Below, piece after piece: positions 32,401 to 42,961 of a stretch of DNA of 64,000 nt. The DNA is from Henricia sp. BOLD:AAB3569. Lineage: Eukaryota; Echinodermata; Asteroidea; Spinulosida; Echinasteridae. Within the stretch, counting starts at the first letter, position 1. Every line of letters starts with the position of its first letter. The translations under genes were made by a program, and so were the position numbers. Under the pieces are notes generated by a model. It saw nothing but the letters and a program-made list of their open reading frames with translations, did not search any database and had not been told where the DNA came from. The stretch spans positions 682,001-746,000 of the forward strand of contig JBBELK010000461.1 in the NCBI GenBank assembly GCA_037783545.1, given 5' to 3'.

Positions 32401-35234
32401 ACAAGCTGTCATGGCCTCCAATGCACCGGGCATTATCACAGGTAAGGCAGTATAGACCATAGTCGAATAGCGGCCATCTTGCAGGCCAGTTTCTGTAAGT
32501 GAGGGCATGCGTTATATTGTAGATCAATTAAAATATCAAAAGCTGTCCCACAAGATGGCAGCTATTTAATACAGTCTATACATGTATGTCATAGACCCCG
32601 TTCTCACTAGAGATATCGCTTTGTTCGACAATGATTGGACGAAGAGATTTCCTTATGTTATAAGCACAATGTTGTATTAACAGTGCTCTTATTATCAAGG
32701 TTCCTTGTTATAAGCAAAATGTTGTATTAACAGTGCTCTTATTATCAGGGTTCCTTGTTATAAGCAGAATGTTGTATTAACAGTGCTCTTATTATCAGGG
32801 TTCCTTGTTATCAGCAGAATGTTGTATTAACAGTGCTCTTATTATCAGGGTTCCTTGTTATAAGCACAATGTTGTATTAACAGTGCTCTTATTATCAGGG
32901 TTCCTTGTTATAAGCACAATGTTGTATTAACAGTGCTCTTATTATCAGGGTTCCTTGTTATAAGCACAATGTTGTATTAACAGTGTTCTTATTATCAGGG
33001 TTCCTTGTTAATAAGCAGAATGTTGTATTAACAGTGCTCTTATTATCAGGGTTCCTTGTTATAAGCAGAATGTTGTATTAACAGTGTTCTTATTATCAGG
33101 GTTCCTTGTTATAAGCACAATGTTGTATTAACAGTGCTCTTATTATCAGGGTTCCTTGTTATAAGCAGAATGTTGTATTAACAGTGCTCTTATTATCAGG
33201 GTTCCTTGTTATAAGCACAATGTTGTATTAACAGTGCTCTTATCAATCAAAGTTCAACTTGATGGATGCATTGGAGTAAATGAATGTTTCTATTTGTCTT
33301 CCTCTGTAGGTGTGACACCAATCCGGCCGCCAATTCCCACCATCACCGTTACCACATCATCCTTCATGATGAATTCACAGCTGACGGCCACTATGGCCGC
33401 CGCGATGGCCCAACAAGGCACTACAATGGCCAACAGTGCCATGGCGGCCGTTAAGGCCAGTAATGAGCAAGCAATGGCTGTGGCTAGTGCTGCGGCTGCC
33501 GGTCAGGAAGCCAAGAAGAAACTAGAGAATCAAAATGAGATGCCTCAGACGATCAGTGAGCAGGAGAACATGACGATATCGGGAACCAGTGCAAGGCATA
33601 TGGTTATGCAAAAACTACTCAGGAAGGCCGAGGTGAGGCTTGGCTGTGGTAAAGGCCCACTGTATCATTTGAAATGACCCAAAAATGTTAATAAATGAGT
33701 ATTGAACAAAATTGCACTGTTAGTGACAAAGCATTAAATTGGTCAAATATTGAACAACACGTGACCCGCTATTGTCCAATCGGATCACAAGGATCTACTT
33801 GAGCGTTATATCAAATTAAATTATTGATTTGAATCATTCAGCAACCGCAACAATATAATTTTAAATAAGCATTGATGCATTTATTTTCTGTACCAACAGT
33901 CTCGAGTGGTGGTCCTTCGTAACATGGTTGGCATTGAAGACCTTGACGATGACCTAGAAGGCGAAGTGACCGAGGAATGCGGCAAGTTCGGTCAAGTCAG
34001 TCGAGTGGTCATCTATCAGGAGAGGCAGGGCGAAGAGGAGGATGCCGAGGTCATTGTCAAGATATACGTGGAATTCACCGATCCCAGCGGTCAGTATCGT
34101 GGTTTACTCTCGAACCCATTTTAGGAAGTTTACTTGGAATCAACTTTGAACAATCCACATTAAGCACAACATGCTTTGGGTTGAAGTTGATGTTTTCTTG
34201 CTGTAAATTGTTAAAATCCGATCAGAAAGCAAACTTTACAAAGAGTTTACAAATAGGTGAATTGAAAATGTAAAAAAAAAAGAGGAAAGAATAACAAAGG
34301 TGTTTTGGGCTGGGTAAAGACAGATTATTTGATGTGATTGAAAAATGTGTTTGAAAAATACCAACCTGTGTATACTGCATTTATATAAATTCACCTCCAA
34401 TTAGTGCTATGCACCTATCACTTGTTGCCCCACCCCTCCTCTTAGGTGGGGATTTCGTTACGGTTATCATGCCCCAGGGTGGGGATTTTGACGCATAGAC
34501 ATCAAATTTTCAGCACACCTGGAAACAAAACATCCATGTTTTGCCCCAGGGGTGGGGATTTTGTCGCCTAAATTTTTCCCTAGGGGTGGGGAATTTGTCA
34601 CTCGAAATGTGACAATCCCTCCCCACCTCTTAGGTGGTGCAATCCGGGAGAAGTTTGACAATTGATAGATGGGTCTTTCCACGCTAATGGGCCTATTTGA
34701 AAAATAAGTCAATAATTACTTTCAGATGTCTTCAGTTTATGTCACAATTTTGTCTGTCCACCGTTACATACGTTATGGAAAATTTGTACACAAGCTTTTC
34801 AGAAATGTATGTTGTAGTAGCATTTTCTTACATTTTTGGGCAAAAGTTATCTCCTGGGAACAGTACAAGGGAATTTCTTTAAGTTTGAGATAAACTGAAG
34901 ACATCTAAAAGGAATTATTGACTTATTTTTCAAATAGGCCCATTAGCGTGGAAAGACCCAGATGCATTATCTTATACAAACATACCATTTTGGGAGGAAT
35001 CATTTTATTGGACAGTTGCTACCACTTCTAATTTCCACTTAAGGGTTTCTTAGTCAACTTGTTCATAAAGACTCTGGGTCATTGCCAATCTCGTAACACT
35101 AATTTGCCATATTTGTAATTTCAGAGGGAGACTCGGCCATTGAGGCACTGAATGGTAGGTGGTTTGGAGGTCGCATGGTCCGTGCAGAGTCCTACCCACA
35201 AGCCAAGTTTGATACCAGCGATCTGTCCGGTTGA
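20406..35234 (+). CDS. PUF60: Poly(U)-binding splicing factor PUF60 (complete)
   Basis: Exons: 20406-20459, 21223-21301, 27637-27848, 28248-28520, 29089-29216, 29837-29905, 30965-31067, 31384-31485, 32264-32441, 33310-33632, 33900-34089, 35125-35234. They join in phase to 606 residues (human about 559). PUF60 binds U-rich tracts near 3' splice sites with U2AF and helps recruit U2 snRNP. RRM1 has RNP2 VYVGSI (136-141) and RNP1 KGFAFVEY (175-182). RRM2 has IYIASI (233-238) and KGYAFIDY (272-279). An Ala-rich linker follows, then a U2AF-homology motif domain with an acidic helix and the Arg-Trp-Phe loop (582-584), ending DTSDLSG. The first two exons are less conserved and their assignment rests on phase. 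An in-frame upstream ATG at 20298 could extend the N-terminus by 36 residues. Confidence 0.93.
21223..21301 (+). CDS. PUF60: PUF60 exon 2
   Basis: Acceptor ggccacag, donor gtaggg. Reads [20 protein letters not shown] then GVIVPE; contains a KKVK basic patch resembling a nuclear localisation signal. Ends in phase 1, matching exon 3. Confidence 0.7.
21568..22381. mobile_element. 814-bp foldback transposon with ~110-bp terminal repeats
   Basis: The left end ctttcatacagtggattgtt, continuing through gcctccaaattagaatcaca, is mirrored by the right end running to ccactgtatgaaag. No transposase ORF. Confidence 0.7.
24171..24529. mobile_element. TTAA-flanked MITE, intact copy
   Basis: TTAA at 24167-24170 and 24530-24533; ends aggagtgtgaccagatcac and ctctggtcatgctcct. 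Same family as 16402-16698. Confidence 0.7.
25085..25450 (+). repeat. Dispersed repeat, uninterrupted copy
   Basis: Counterpart of 9955-10155 plus 10433-10620; reads straight through caggtttaatcatgttgaaa where the other is interrupted. Confidence 0.6.
27637..27848 (+). CDS. PUF60: PUF60 exon 3
   Basis: Acceptor tcggcag, donor gtgtgt. Contains [20 protein letters not shown] then [17 protein letters not shown], the conserved helix before RRM1. The 3' edge of this exon with its donor is copied twice downstream. Confidence 0.92.
27809..28145 (+). repeat. Tandem copies of the PUF60 exon 3 donor edge
   Basis: The stretch gtgttggttaagcagac ... caacaggtgtgt at the real donor recurs at about 27939-27986 and 28100-28145, each with gtgtgt after caacag or taacag and a C/T-rich spacer between. 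Confidence 0.85.
28248..28520 (+). CDS. PUF60: PUF60 exon 4 (RRM1)
   Basis: Acceptor tgtacag, donor gtatgc; 91 codons holding all of RRM1. Drosophila-like [17 protein letters not shown] core. Confidence 0.95.
28530..28757 (+). repeat. Four degenerate ~70-bp hairpin repeats
   Basis: Each has agtccctcgaacaa, a loop, and ttgttcaaggga-like complement followed by tctg. The array starts ten bases after the exon 4 donor. Confidence 0.65.
29089..29216 (+). CDS. PUF60: PUF60 exon 5
   Basis: Acceptor attgacag, donor gtaggt. Reads [20 protein letters not shown], then the RRM2 start [19 protein letters not shown]. Confidence 0.94.
29238..29582. mobile_element. Foldback element family G, copy 1
   Basis: Ends tatagaccaatcccgtaact and its complement agttaccggaatggtctata. 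Second copy at 61614-61974. Confidence 0.65.
29837..29905 (+). CDS. PUF60: PUF60 exon 6
   Basis: Acceptor ccgacag, donor gtaagt; 69 nt reading [20 protein letters not shown] then NKHK. Confidence 0.92.
30084..30438. mobile_element. MITE inserted into the exon 7 array
   Basis: 26-bp terminal inverted repeats (ttataacacctcgcccacag left, ctgtgggagaggtgttataa right; one mismatch over 26). It interrupts one array unit. Confidence 0.65.
30441..30602. repeat. Long near-perfect palindrome
   Basis: Arms of about 75 bp: caaatattgactgctttatc ... gcattctattttccctcgg, mirrored to gaagcagtcaatatttg. The centre is cggcttcgcctc. A similar-style palindrome is at 59418-59575. Confidence 0.75.
30965..31067 (+). 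CDS. PUF60: PUF60 exon 7
   Basis: Acceptor tttgacag, donor gtaagt. Reads [20 protein letters not shown] then [14 protein letters not shown]. The only full-length member of an upstream array of 94-bp partial copies. Confidence 0.94.
31384..31485 (+). CDS. PUF60: PUF60 exon 8
   Basis: Acceptor cttcccaag, donor gtaggc. Reads [20 protein letters not shown] then the poly-Ala [14 protein letters not shown]. Confidence 0.9.
31965..32245 (+). mobile_element. SINE family 2, head-truncated
   Basis: gggcaaggcactcaaccaca, cttgctccatcc, gaatccttggtatgaatacc and an (AAT)n tail, 20 bp before exon 9. Confidence 0.65.
32264..32441 (+). CDS. PUF60: PUF60 exon 9
   Basis: Acceptor ctcctag, donor gtaagg. Ala-rich, then [17 protein letters not shown] as in vertebrate PUF60. 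A family-F MITE sits only 15 bp past the donor. Confidence 0.9.
32457..32583. mobile_element. MITE family F copy
   Basis: Ends tagaccatagtcgaatagcg and cagctatttaatacagtcta. Relatives at 37727-37862 and 53573-53722. Confidence 0.55.
32650..33243. repeat. 50-bp minisatellite, ~12 units
   Basis: Unit gttccttgttataagcacaa plus tgttgtattaacagtgctct plus tattatcagg, with few differences among units. It ends 66 bp before exon 10. Confidence 0.95.
33310..33632 (+). CDS. PUF60: PUF60 exon 10
   Basis: Acceptor ctctgtag, donor gtgagg. Starts [20 protein letters not shown], then a Met/Ala-rich region, and ends with [20 protein letters not shown] then KLLRKAE. Confidence 0.92.
33900..34089 (+). CDS. 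PUF60: PUF60 exon 11 (UHM first part)
   Basis: Acceptor ccaacag, donor gtcagt. Contains [20 protein letters not shown] then [20 protein letters not shown]. Confidence 0.93.
35125..35234 (+). CDS. PUF60: PUF60 exon 12 (UHM end, stop)
   Basis: Acceptor atttcag. Reads [20 protein letters not shown] to DTSDLSG and TGA at 35232-35234. Confidence 0.93.
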
Positions 35235-35328
35235 AACCATCCGTCTGCTTCTTGTGGAGACTTCTACTGCAAAATGTGAATATTGCCATCTGAGACGATG
35301 TTAAACATACTGCCGCCCCAACGAAAGA

Positions 35329-35334
35329 AATAAA
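35329..35334 (+). promoter_or_regulatory. PUF60 polyadenylation signal
   Basis: AATAAA 95 bp after the stop, followed by a gtcttgtt stretch. Confidence 0.65.
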
Positions 35335-35352
35335 ATGTGCCGTCTTGTTACT

Positions 35353-35640
35353 TTATAGACCTTTATCACGGTGCGGCCATCTTTCCTTGTCTCCTATTAA
35401 AATGAACGTAACCAAAGCGAGTTTGGTCCCGTGTTGACCAAACTCGGTCAACTTTATTGTGTGCATCACAATGGCACAGGCGTTGCACAATCAAGAGAGC
35501 GCGCAACGTGGACGGTGATTCCCACCGCGAGATTACACGCGCCGTCGCGCAGTAGCGCAGACGCACTGATCGTACCCGACATGTACTATGGGGAACCAGA
35601 AAAAGATGGACACACTGTGATTATGTGATAAAGGTCTATT
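35353..35640. mobile_element. Foldback element, ttatagacctttatca ends
   Basis: Left ttatagacctttatcacggt, right gtgataaaggtctatt. Part of the interior recurs reversed at about 47075-47220. Confidence 0.6.
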
Positions 35641-37726
35641 AGGATACAACATTCAACAGGGCAAATGCATAAAATGTGGTGTTATCAAGCTAAATGGATC
35701 GTATGAGTTTGAGATAAAGCTTAAAATATCCTAGTAGAGGTGGAATATATTTTACAAAGACGTCCGAGCAAATAGAGAGACTAAACATGCCGTATTACCC
35801 ATCTTTTGTTTTACTTTTTGTGCCGGAAAAAGATAAAATAGCTGGTATTTTTTAAAGATACATCCAAAGATATGATCAGATTGGTCCGTATTGTGCGTCC
35901 TGTAACGTTTCACTAAAGTGTCATATTGACATAATGCTTTCATCAAATAAAGACCAAAGTTAGTTCAAAGATTTCTTCAACTGTAAAAATAAATGAACCA
36001 TTCCCGACAAATACTTTGTTTAGCTTGATCATATCACAAATTAGGCATTGAAGAATTTCACGAGATTGTCCTCTTTGTAATTTATAAAATTTTTCAATGA
36101 ACGTTGATGATTTTTCAATGATTTTTTAATCGTGTAAAAACATATTCTTGCATATGTTGTATTATCTATCTGTTTCTTAAAGAAAGTGTTTTTTATAACA
36201 AGGTAATCTGCTAAGTCTCAGTGACGTCTTAGGCTCTTAATAACAGCGTTTGACTGTATTTGTTCTATTATCAGTTTGCTGACATTTTAGCCTGTGAATT
36301 AGACGCAAGTTCAAACAAAGCTTCCAATAGATGAATCCCAAATTAGCCCATTTTGCGCATTGCGCTACAAGTACAGTATTGTACATTGACCGAGTGTGTA
36401 CGTGTGCTGTTTTGCATGGCATGTAGGACTGATTGTGCATTCACGTGCACACATTAGTTCACTCCCAGGTTTGATAAAGAGGTTCTTCATGTTACGCATG
36501 TGTGGTCTAGTGGGTATACAGCCATGCTCATGATCGAGGGGTTATGAGTTCGAGCCCCACTTGTGCCAATGTGTTTGTGTCCGTGGGCAATACACTTAAT
36601 CTCAATTGCCTCGTCAACCCAAGCGATATTTGAGTGCTTGATAGGGTTGTGCGCCTTGGCCAGGTAGCCATCTAGTTGAAGCGAAATGGTTCTGATGGCA
36701 GCGGTAATAGTAATGGTAACCGCACCAGGAGTACCCTTGGGTAGACATGTGCGCTATGTCCACCATTAAGCACTTGAAGTGCGCAGACCGGTCTCAAATT
36801 GGTTATTTCGGGATTCATCTATTGATGAAACAGCGTCGAGACGGATTGTCTTTTAAGGGGCTGTCCAAAGTTGTCAACATTTTCACAGTTCTACAGAGCA
36901 TGGTATTTTTCAAGACACCCCCCTCCACCCACCCCTGAAATACTACTTAACATTTTATTTCACTATCGTGAAATGTCAACATTTTACAGTGCATGTACAG
37001 TGCCTATTCTATGCTTTGAAGAACTGTGAAAATGCTAACAACTTTAGACGGTCCCTTGCAACAATACAATAGTGTATTCAATGTGGTTGATTAAATCAAT
37101 CTTAAGCGGGTCTCCCACTGTGCGATTTCTGCCACAAATTTCCAACAATTAGGTACGATTTGGTATGATTGTGTATAGTGTCTATAGTCAGTCTCGCCAA
37201 ATCGTACCTAATTGTTGGAAATTCGTGGCAAAAATCGCACAGTGGGAGGCCCGCTTTATAATAAAAAATTGTGGCTTAAGTCGTCTCGTCTCATATAGAC
37301 CTTTGCATGGAAGCCATCTTGGAAGGCAGTCTCATTGTCAATGTATGATATGCACGAGTAGTAGGCAATTTGTATATCTATTGTCAAAACCTTTCCCTCT
37401 AACATGGCCGCCGGTGCGAAGGGTGTATTCCACATTGTAAAGCCAATGTAAATGCTTCATTGTTCGTGATGAAGAAAACCTGTACAGTGTATGATAAATA
37501 AAATGAATTGGAAAAAATTGCTTTTGTGGAGAAATTTTTGTGAAGTTGTCATTCCAGATTATAACCTATATAGACGTGAATACGTCATATTTTGTTAGTT
37601 GCCTAGGCAATTGACTCTACACTACAAAATCACTGAACCTTGTCCCTGTGCTTTTGCAATGGTGCTTTTTCTGACGGCCATGATGCTTAGAGCCAATTAC
37701 CATGGCAACATGTCACTTCGGCTGTC

Positions 37727-37862
37727 TATAGACCGTATCGAATAGCCGCCATTTCGTGGGGCACCTTTTGTTACTTAAACCGTTCAGCAATGGAAGCACA
37801 ATATGTGCTCGAGGAACAAAGAAACTGCCCCACAAGATGGTGGCTATTGGATACGGTCTATA
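37727..37862. mobile_element. MITE family F copy
   Basis: Ends tatagaccgtatcgaatagc and ctattggatacggtctata; close copy in opposite orientation at 53573-53722. Confidence 0.65.
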
Positions 37863-38340
37863 CCGAGCAACAAAAGAAATGCACATTTAAAGTTTAATCA
37901 AGTTGACCTCGAAATATTCACATAACAGTTTCATTATTTTATTTATTTTATTTTTTATTTATATACCACATCCAACAGCGGAGGGACCGCCAATTACAGG
38001 AATGGGAGCAAGTGTTGTTGAGTGCCTTGCTCAAGGGCACAGGTGCCACAACCCGTCGCGGCCCGGAATCGAACCTACATTCTAGTACTAGCACAGGAAC
38101 TTAAGTTCGACGCACTAGACCGCTCGGCCATAACACCCCATGACTGCATAAGGCTTCTGTGTGCTGAAAATTCCCACTCTCGAATTGACTACTCTTTTAA
38201 ATATATTTGTTGGGTAAACTGTTAAAAACATGTTGCGTCTCTTTTGAGCAAGTTTGGTTTCATTTTCAAAATGTCGCTTTTGTGTGTCCTTTGTAAAGCT
38301 CCGTATTTTTTTTAGCCCATATTTTAGACGGGTTCCTTGG

Positions 38341-38346
38341 CACGTG
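38341..38346. promoter_or_regulatory. CACGTG E-box upstream of NHP2
   Basis: Perfect E-box 91 bp before the ATG. Myc/Max-type factors commonly act on ribosome-biogenesis genes through this motif; use here is inference. Confidence 0.35.
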
Positions 38347-38436
38347 TAGAAATCTTGCACAAAAAAGCGAACGGTCGTCTGGGTTTCTTTCATAGACGCA
38401 TATGGACGATTTACGTGAAACGTGAACGGCAAAAAG

Positions 38437-38605
38437 ATGAAAACACCAAAGAAAAACAAGGAAAATGGCGAGGCTACAGAAGTTCCTGGAGAAGATGAAC
38501 AACAGGAGCTAACGTACGAAGAGTTGGCGAAACGAATTGCGCCAATTGCCAACCCTCTTGCATCGAAAAAACTCACCAAGAAACTCTACAAAACGATCAA
38601 GAAAG
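38437..38605 (+). CDS. NHP2: NHP2 exon 1
   Basis: Reads [20 protein letters not shown], then [20 protein letters not shown]; ends phase 1 at aagaaag before the atypical donor gttctc. Confidence 0.85.
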
Positions 38606-40389
38606 GTTCTCTCTCCCACATTATCCAAAGTTTACCGCGTTCTGTGCAGTCGGCTATGGGCGCTTGTTGAGTTATTGGACAACTCGACCGTAATTTTTCT
38701 CACTCAAAAAATTGGGTTTTTCCATCATCTGCACTTAACGTTGTCTGATGAGTCATTTTAAAGAAAATATTTCTAATCTTCTTAGTCTTACCTAAAATTT
38801 CACATTTTTCTTTGAAAACACTTGGGATTTTATCGCCATAGAAACAGTGCATGGACTCGATGGAGTCTCAACTGGTAAACGTTCAGTTGATGATAAAATA
38901 TAGCTAATTTCAGTAGTACAACCATGGAGCTATAAAAAGGAGTATAACTAGGGGAAAATTCCGGTAAGAGTTGAGAAGTTGATAATTATATTTTTCTTTA
39001 AAGGAGCTTGTTCAGATTTTTCTAGAAAGTGGATTTTGTTCTAACCCAACAACTATGCTGACATTTACGTTAGTCTAGTATGGGTACAATTTCTGGAACT
39101 GTTCAACTTTAAACAAACAAACATATTTGTTTTCTTTTACTAGCTTCCAAAGTGAAAATGCTGAGAAGAGGCGTGAAAGAAGTTCAAAAATTCATCAGGA
39201 AAGGAGAGAGAGGGTGAGTTAATTATAGAAATATGACATCTTCAGTCTTGTAGTTTCTTGACAAGAACAAGTCGAAACTCCAGCGTGATACTCCGTCCAA
39301 GATGTCTAGAAGGTCAAGGCAATTTACTCATTCATATTCTGCTCCGTTTTAAAACCAAAGTTGGCACTAATATTAGCATGTGTGGTCTAGTGGGTACACA
39401 GCCGTGTTTGTGATCGATGGGTTATGGGTTCGAGCCCCACTTGTGGCAACGTGTTTGTGTCCGTGGGCAAGACACTTATAAACTTTTAACACAGTGCCGC
39501 CATCTTCCTTTTTCTTCAAAAGATGGAATCGCGATTCCAATTCCTAAATTGAAATCAATTCTTATCGTCTTTAGAGAGGATTTTCCCAAGCCTCGTCAAT
39601 TTGTGTTGAGGAAAAAGTAAATATAGCGTTATATGGAGTTTTTACCCCAGTGTCATTCTCAACATTTGTGACAATTTTTCCTCTATACAGGTTTGTCGTC
39701 TTTGCTGGCGACGTCACACCAATTGAAGTCATGTGCCATTTACCCGCTGTATGTGAAGATAGAAACATTCCTTATGCTTATGTACCCGCAAAGAAGGTAG
39801 GTAACCCGTATTTTTCTGAGAAAAAAGGTTCACTGACTCACAGAAAAATTATCAAGGCATTCACCATGAATGTCGCCTGCAATGGCCAAATGCCACCTGT
39901 TGGTGAATTCATGAGCTGAAATATTTATTTTTATCTGACATAATAATAATAACTATTCTTATATATCGCTTTATAACTGAAGGATCAAAGCCCTGTTGCC
40001 ATTATTACCGCTGCCATCAGGAAATCATCAGAATCATTTCACTTCATCTAGGCATGCCGCCCGGCCGTGGCACACATCCTATCAGCACTTAGATTGTAAT
40101 ATTCCCCCTAACAGCTCCCCAATTATCGCATGGGCCGACGTGGCAATTAGGATTGAGTGTCTTGCCCAGAGACACAAACACGGCCATAGTGGGACTTGAA
40201 CCCAGACCCAACCTGCATTTTAAGAAATGCTTTAACCTCTCAACCACTTTTTTTCCCATTCAGGATTTAGGAGCAGCTATGGGTGCCAAACGTTCCACAT
40301 GTTGTGTCCTCATTAAAACCCACGAAGACTACGTCAGTGCCTATGATGAATGCTATGAACTGATTAAGCAGCTTCCTCCACCGATCTAA
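38437..40389 (+). CDS. NHP2: H/ACA ribonucleoprotein subunit NHP2 (complete)
   Basis: Exons 38437-38605, 39144-39213, 39691-39796, 40264-40389 encode 156 residues (human 153). NHP2 is an L7Ae-family RNA-binding protein. With dyskerin, NOP10 and GAR1 it forms nucleolar H/ACA snoRNPs that guide pseudouridylation and support telomerase RNA. Visible signatures: [55 protein letters not shown] then [25 protein letters not shown], and a C-terminal QLPPPI. The N-terminal Lys/Glu-rich tail varies in the family. The start is the ATG that gives the family's usual length. The first donor (gttctc) is weak. Confidence 0.93.
39144..39213 (+). CDS. NHP2: NHP2 exon 2
   Basis: Acceptor tttactag, donor gtgagt. 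Reads [20 protein letters not shown] then ER. Confidence 0.92.
39378..39480 (+). mobile_element. SINE family 1, 5' fragment
   Basis: Head gcatgtgtggtctagtgggt and B-box gggttcgagccccac, broken off after gggcaagacactta. Confidence 0.65.
39691..39796 (+). CDS. NHP2: NHP2 exon 3
   Basis: Acceptor ctatacag, donor gtaggt. Reads [20 protein letters not shown], then the segment [15 protein letters not shown]. Confidence 0.93.
39937..40230 (-). mobile_element. SINE family 1, minus copy
   Basis: Reverse complement of the 6545 element: AAT-type tail first, then gctgccatcag, and gggacttgaaccc near the end. It abuts the NHP2 exon 4 acceptor. Confidence 0.6.
40264..40389 (+). CDS. NHP2: NHP2 exon 4
   Basis: Acceptor cattcag. 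Reads [20 protein letters not shown], ends QLPPPI and TAA at 40387-40389. Confidence 0.93.
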   Translation, partial: DLGAAMGAKRSTCCVLIKTHEDYVSAYDECYELIKQLPPPI

Positions 40390-40709
40390 GCTGTTTGGCT
40401 AAGCACATTGCTCAGCAGAAACGTGGGATGCCAGCATAACCCAACTGTACAAGGATTCCGCTAAGTTAGACGGAATTCTGCTCACCAAATTTGTGAACTT
40501 GGCTGTTAAATGCTTCTCTCTAGGACTAGTGTGTGTCCAAGTCCAAGCCTACCCAGGTTTTTCAAACTCCAAAACATGGTTTTGCTTGGTTGCATGGGCT
40601 TGGGACGTGCTGTGGTGTTTCTAGTACTTGATGTTGATTTATGTTGGTCCTATGCTTGGAAAGAGATGAAAGATTTTAAGACTTAAACCCCTGTATTAAC
40701 TAGAGAAAT

Positions 40710-40850
40710 CGCTTCGTTCGACGATGATTCGACGAAGCAAATTAGCTTCATTCGACGAAGAGGACGTTTCATTCGTCGAAGGAATCGCTTCATTTGACGA
40801 AGCAGATTTCTATTGCGAATGCTCCCTCCGTTCGACGGAGCGATTTGACA
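40710..40850. repeat. Cluster of palindromic ttcgacgaag motifs
   Basis: At least six variants of ttcgacgaag/cttcgtcgaa in 140 bp; a related trace is at 32600-32650. Confidence 0.6.
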
Positions 40851-41060
40851 CATTAAACCAAAAAAACAGGACGCAAAATTTGTAAAAAGGGGACATTGTC
40901 TGTTTTTTAATTTTTTAAATTATAATTTGTCAATTTTTTCATTTTTTTCATTGCCCTAAAGACTGGATATATGCTCATCCAAAGAAGGGTGGGGAACTGG
41001 AAAATTGGCATATGTATGAGTGTAACTTGAAAAAGGCTTTTTGTAAACTGAACACTGTCT

Positions 41061-41309
41061 ATATTGAGCTCGTGCCAATGACGTCATTTTGGGAGTAAAA
41101 CGATGCCGCGTCGTTGTGGAAGCAATGTGCGTGCGCGTTGTGTGTGTCCATAGCGTGCGTAACGCGCTATGCTGAGGCTCCCATTGGTGAACTAAACCGC
41201 GTTGCGCCCACCAGAGAGACACACAACGCGCACGCACATCGCTTCCACAATGACTCAGCATTATTTGACTCCCAAAATGGCATATTCGCACGTGTTCGAA
41301 AGGGGTCAA
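41061..41309. mobile_element. Foldback element family D, copy 2
   Basis: Same sequence and ends as 5420-5650, with a short internal insertion around gtccatagcgtgc. Confidence 0.65.
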
Positions 41310-41837
41310 TAAGGATGTTTTTTGTTTGTATTTGTGCTAGTTAATCCTGGGTTTCATTTTACAAACTGCGGTATATAAGATGCATATTCTAAGTTCCATT
41401 GTAGGACTTAGCATAGATAAACTCCTATCTCTGAGTCTTTTCCACCAAGTCTTCTTTTTGTGAACCAAACTCCAGGTGCCTGTATGTATGCCACAATCAT
41501 GAATTTTTGTAATTCGATACTTTTCATCCTGTAGAGAGTTTACAATTTCTGTTAAAACCATTTGGATGAAAATTTGTGGCTTTTTTTCTTTTTCTAAATT
41601 GTTTTTAGCTTTTACATGTACTTTCTAAAAAATAAACTTAAGTAAATTTAAATGCTTTTATTGGATATCCCCTTCGATCACATGTGTACATTTGTCCAAA
41701 TTCCTGTGACTGAAGGATATATGCAGTACATGTATTATTGTTTTTATTCAATTACACAAGTAGCCTTTGATACCACTTGTATTGCTACATTGCCCAAAAT
41801 ACAGACGGACGTAAACTGTAAACAGATATTTTACAAA

Positions 41838-41982
41838 TAGAGCTTTAGCACCGGCGGCCATGACAGTGGGCAGGTTTTCTTATTTAAATGTGTAACAATA
41901 GAACCACAAACACCTACTCATGCATGACACACGGTGACAATGTGACTGCCCCCTGTCATGGCCGCCGTGCAAAGGCTCTATA
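41838..41982. mobile_element. MITE family C copy
   Basis: Near-identical to 4914-5060; uninterrupted and with a single central TTAA, so it is the empty-site reference for the insertion at 16402. Confidence 0.7.
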
Positions 41983-42961
41983 AATTAATTTTATTTCTTT
42001 AGTGGTATGAATTGTGAATTATTCTTAAAGTTAAAACTTTATTCTAACTGGAGACTTGATTGCTAGAAGTGCTCATTAGAAATAAATGATTAAAACCAGT
42101 GCATGTCTTAGTAGTCTTAATTCTCTTGAAGATGTGTGACTTTTTGATATATTTCTGCAACTTGTTGAAAAGCCAAATTTGATTAAAATTTACTCAATTG
42201 GTCAAAATTAAGAATTGGAAATGCTTTTCAGCATGAAGAGTTCCTTTGCAAAAACAGATAAATGCCGTTTAAGATATTTCATGTACCTCAATATTGTTTC
42301 GTGTGCCTTTCAAAAAATATCCAAAATGTAAAACGGTATAAAATTGGTAAAAGCAAGTCTCTTGTTCAGATTGAATGCTTCGTTGTTGCATTTTGAAGGG
42401 TGTTATCTGAAAAGCATGACGATCATTGGGGTTTCTTCAGAAACGTAAAAGGTCTAGGGGTCAAAAATTAATACAGTTGACGGTAACTAATCTTTATATT
42501 ATGCCGGGATAACTCGGGCGGCTTAAATTAAGTCATTCAGATTTGCCTTTGAAATAAGCAGTAGTATGCTGGTTTCAAACTGTGCACGTGCCATTGCATT
42601 ATACCCAAATTTTCTGCATGCAAGGCTGCTTTCGAGCACCTGGGAGCACCAGGGACGAGCGCTCGAAAGCAGCCCAAACTGTGCCACCACGTGCTATACC
42701 AAATTTGATGAAATACTTTTTCAAAGACGGTTGAGGGCGCAACCGATTGTGCGGTTACCTGACTATTTTGCTGTACAAGAACTGCAGATTTAATGGTCTG
42801 AACTCCATCGTAATTGCGAAGCACGCGTTAATTACGTAAGCAAATGTGTTGGGCAATCGCTCTGTACGACGTGATGAGATGAAATTGTCGCGGAAAATGT
42901 TCTGAAACCAAGAATAAAGTCATAATTTCCACTTAATCGAAACCGTCATCCACAAGGAAAC

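Larger units (their letters stand above)
35235..38436. other. PUF60-NHP2 intergenic region
   Basis: No gene found. Contains foldbacks 35353-35640 and 37105-37255, SINE-1 copy 36490-36770, a palindrome 36855-37060, MITE C 37299-37430, a palindrome 37600-37720, MITE F 37727-37862 and a SINE-2 piece 37935-38142. Confidence 0.6.
40390..42961. other. NHP2 3'UTR and NHP2-RRP12 intergenic region
   Basis: No gene found. Contains ttcgacgaag repeats (40710-40850), a family-D foldback (41061-41309), MITE C (41838-41982) and AATAAA hexamers at 41631-41636 and 42081-42086. Confidence 0.6.

Noticed and set aside
32650-33243. CRISPR-like regular array
   Set aside because: Units are contiguous 50-bp tandem repeats without unique spacers, in a eukaryotic intron.
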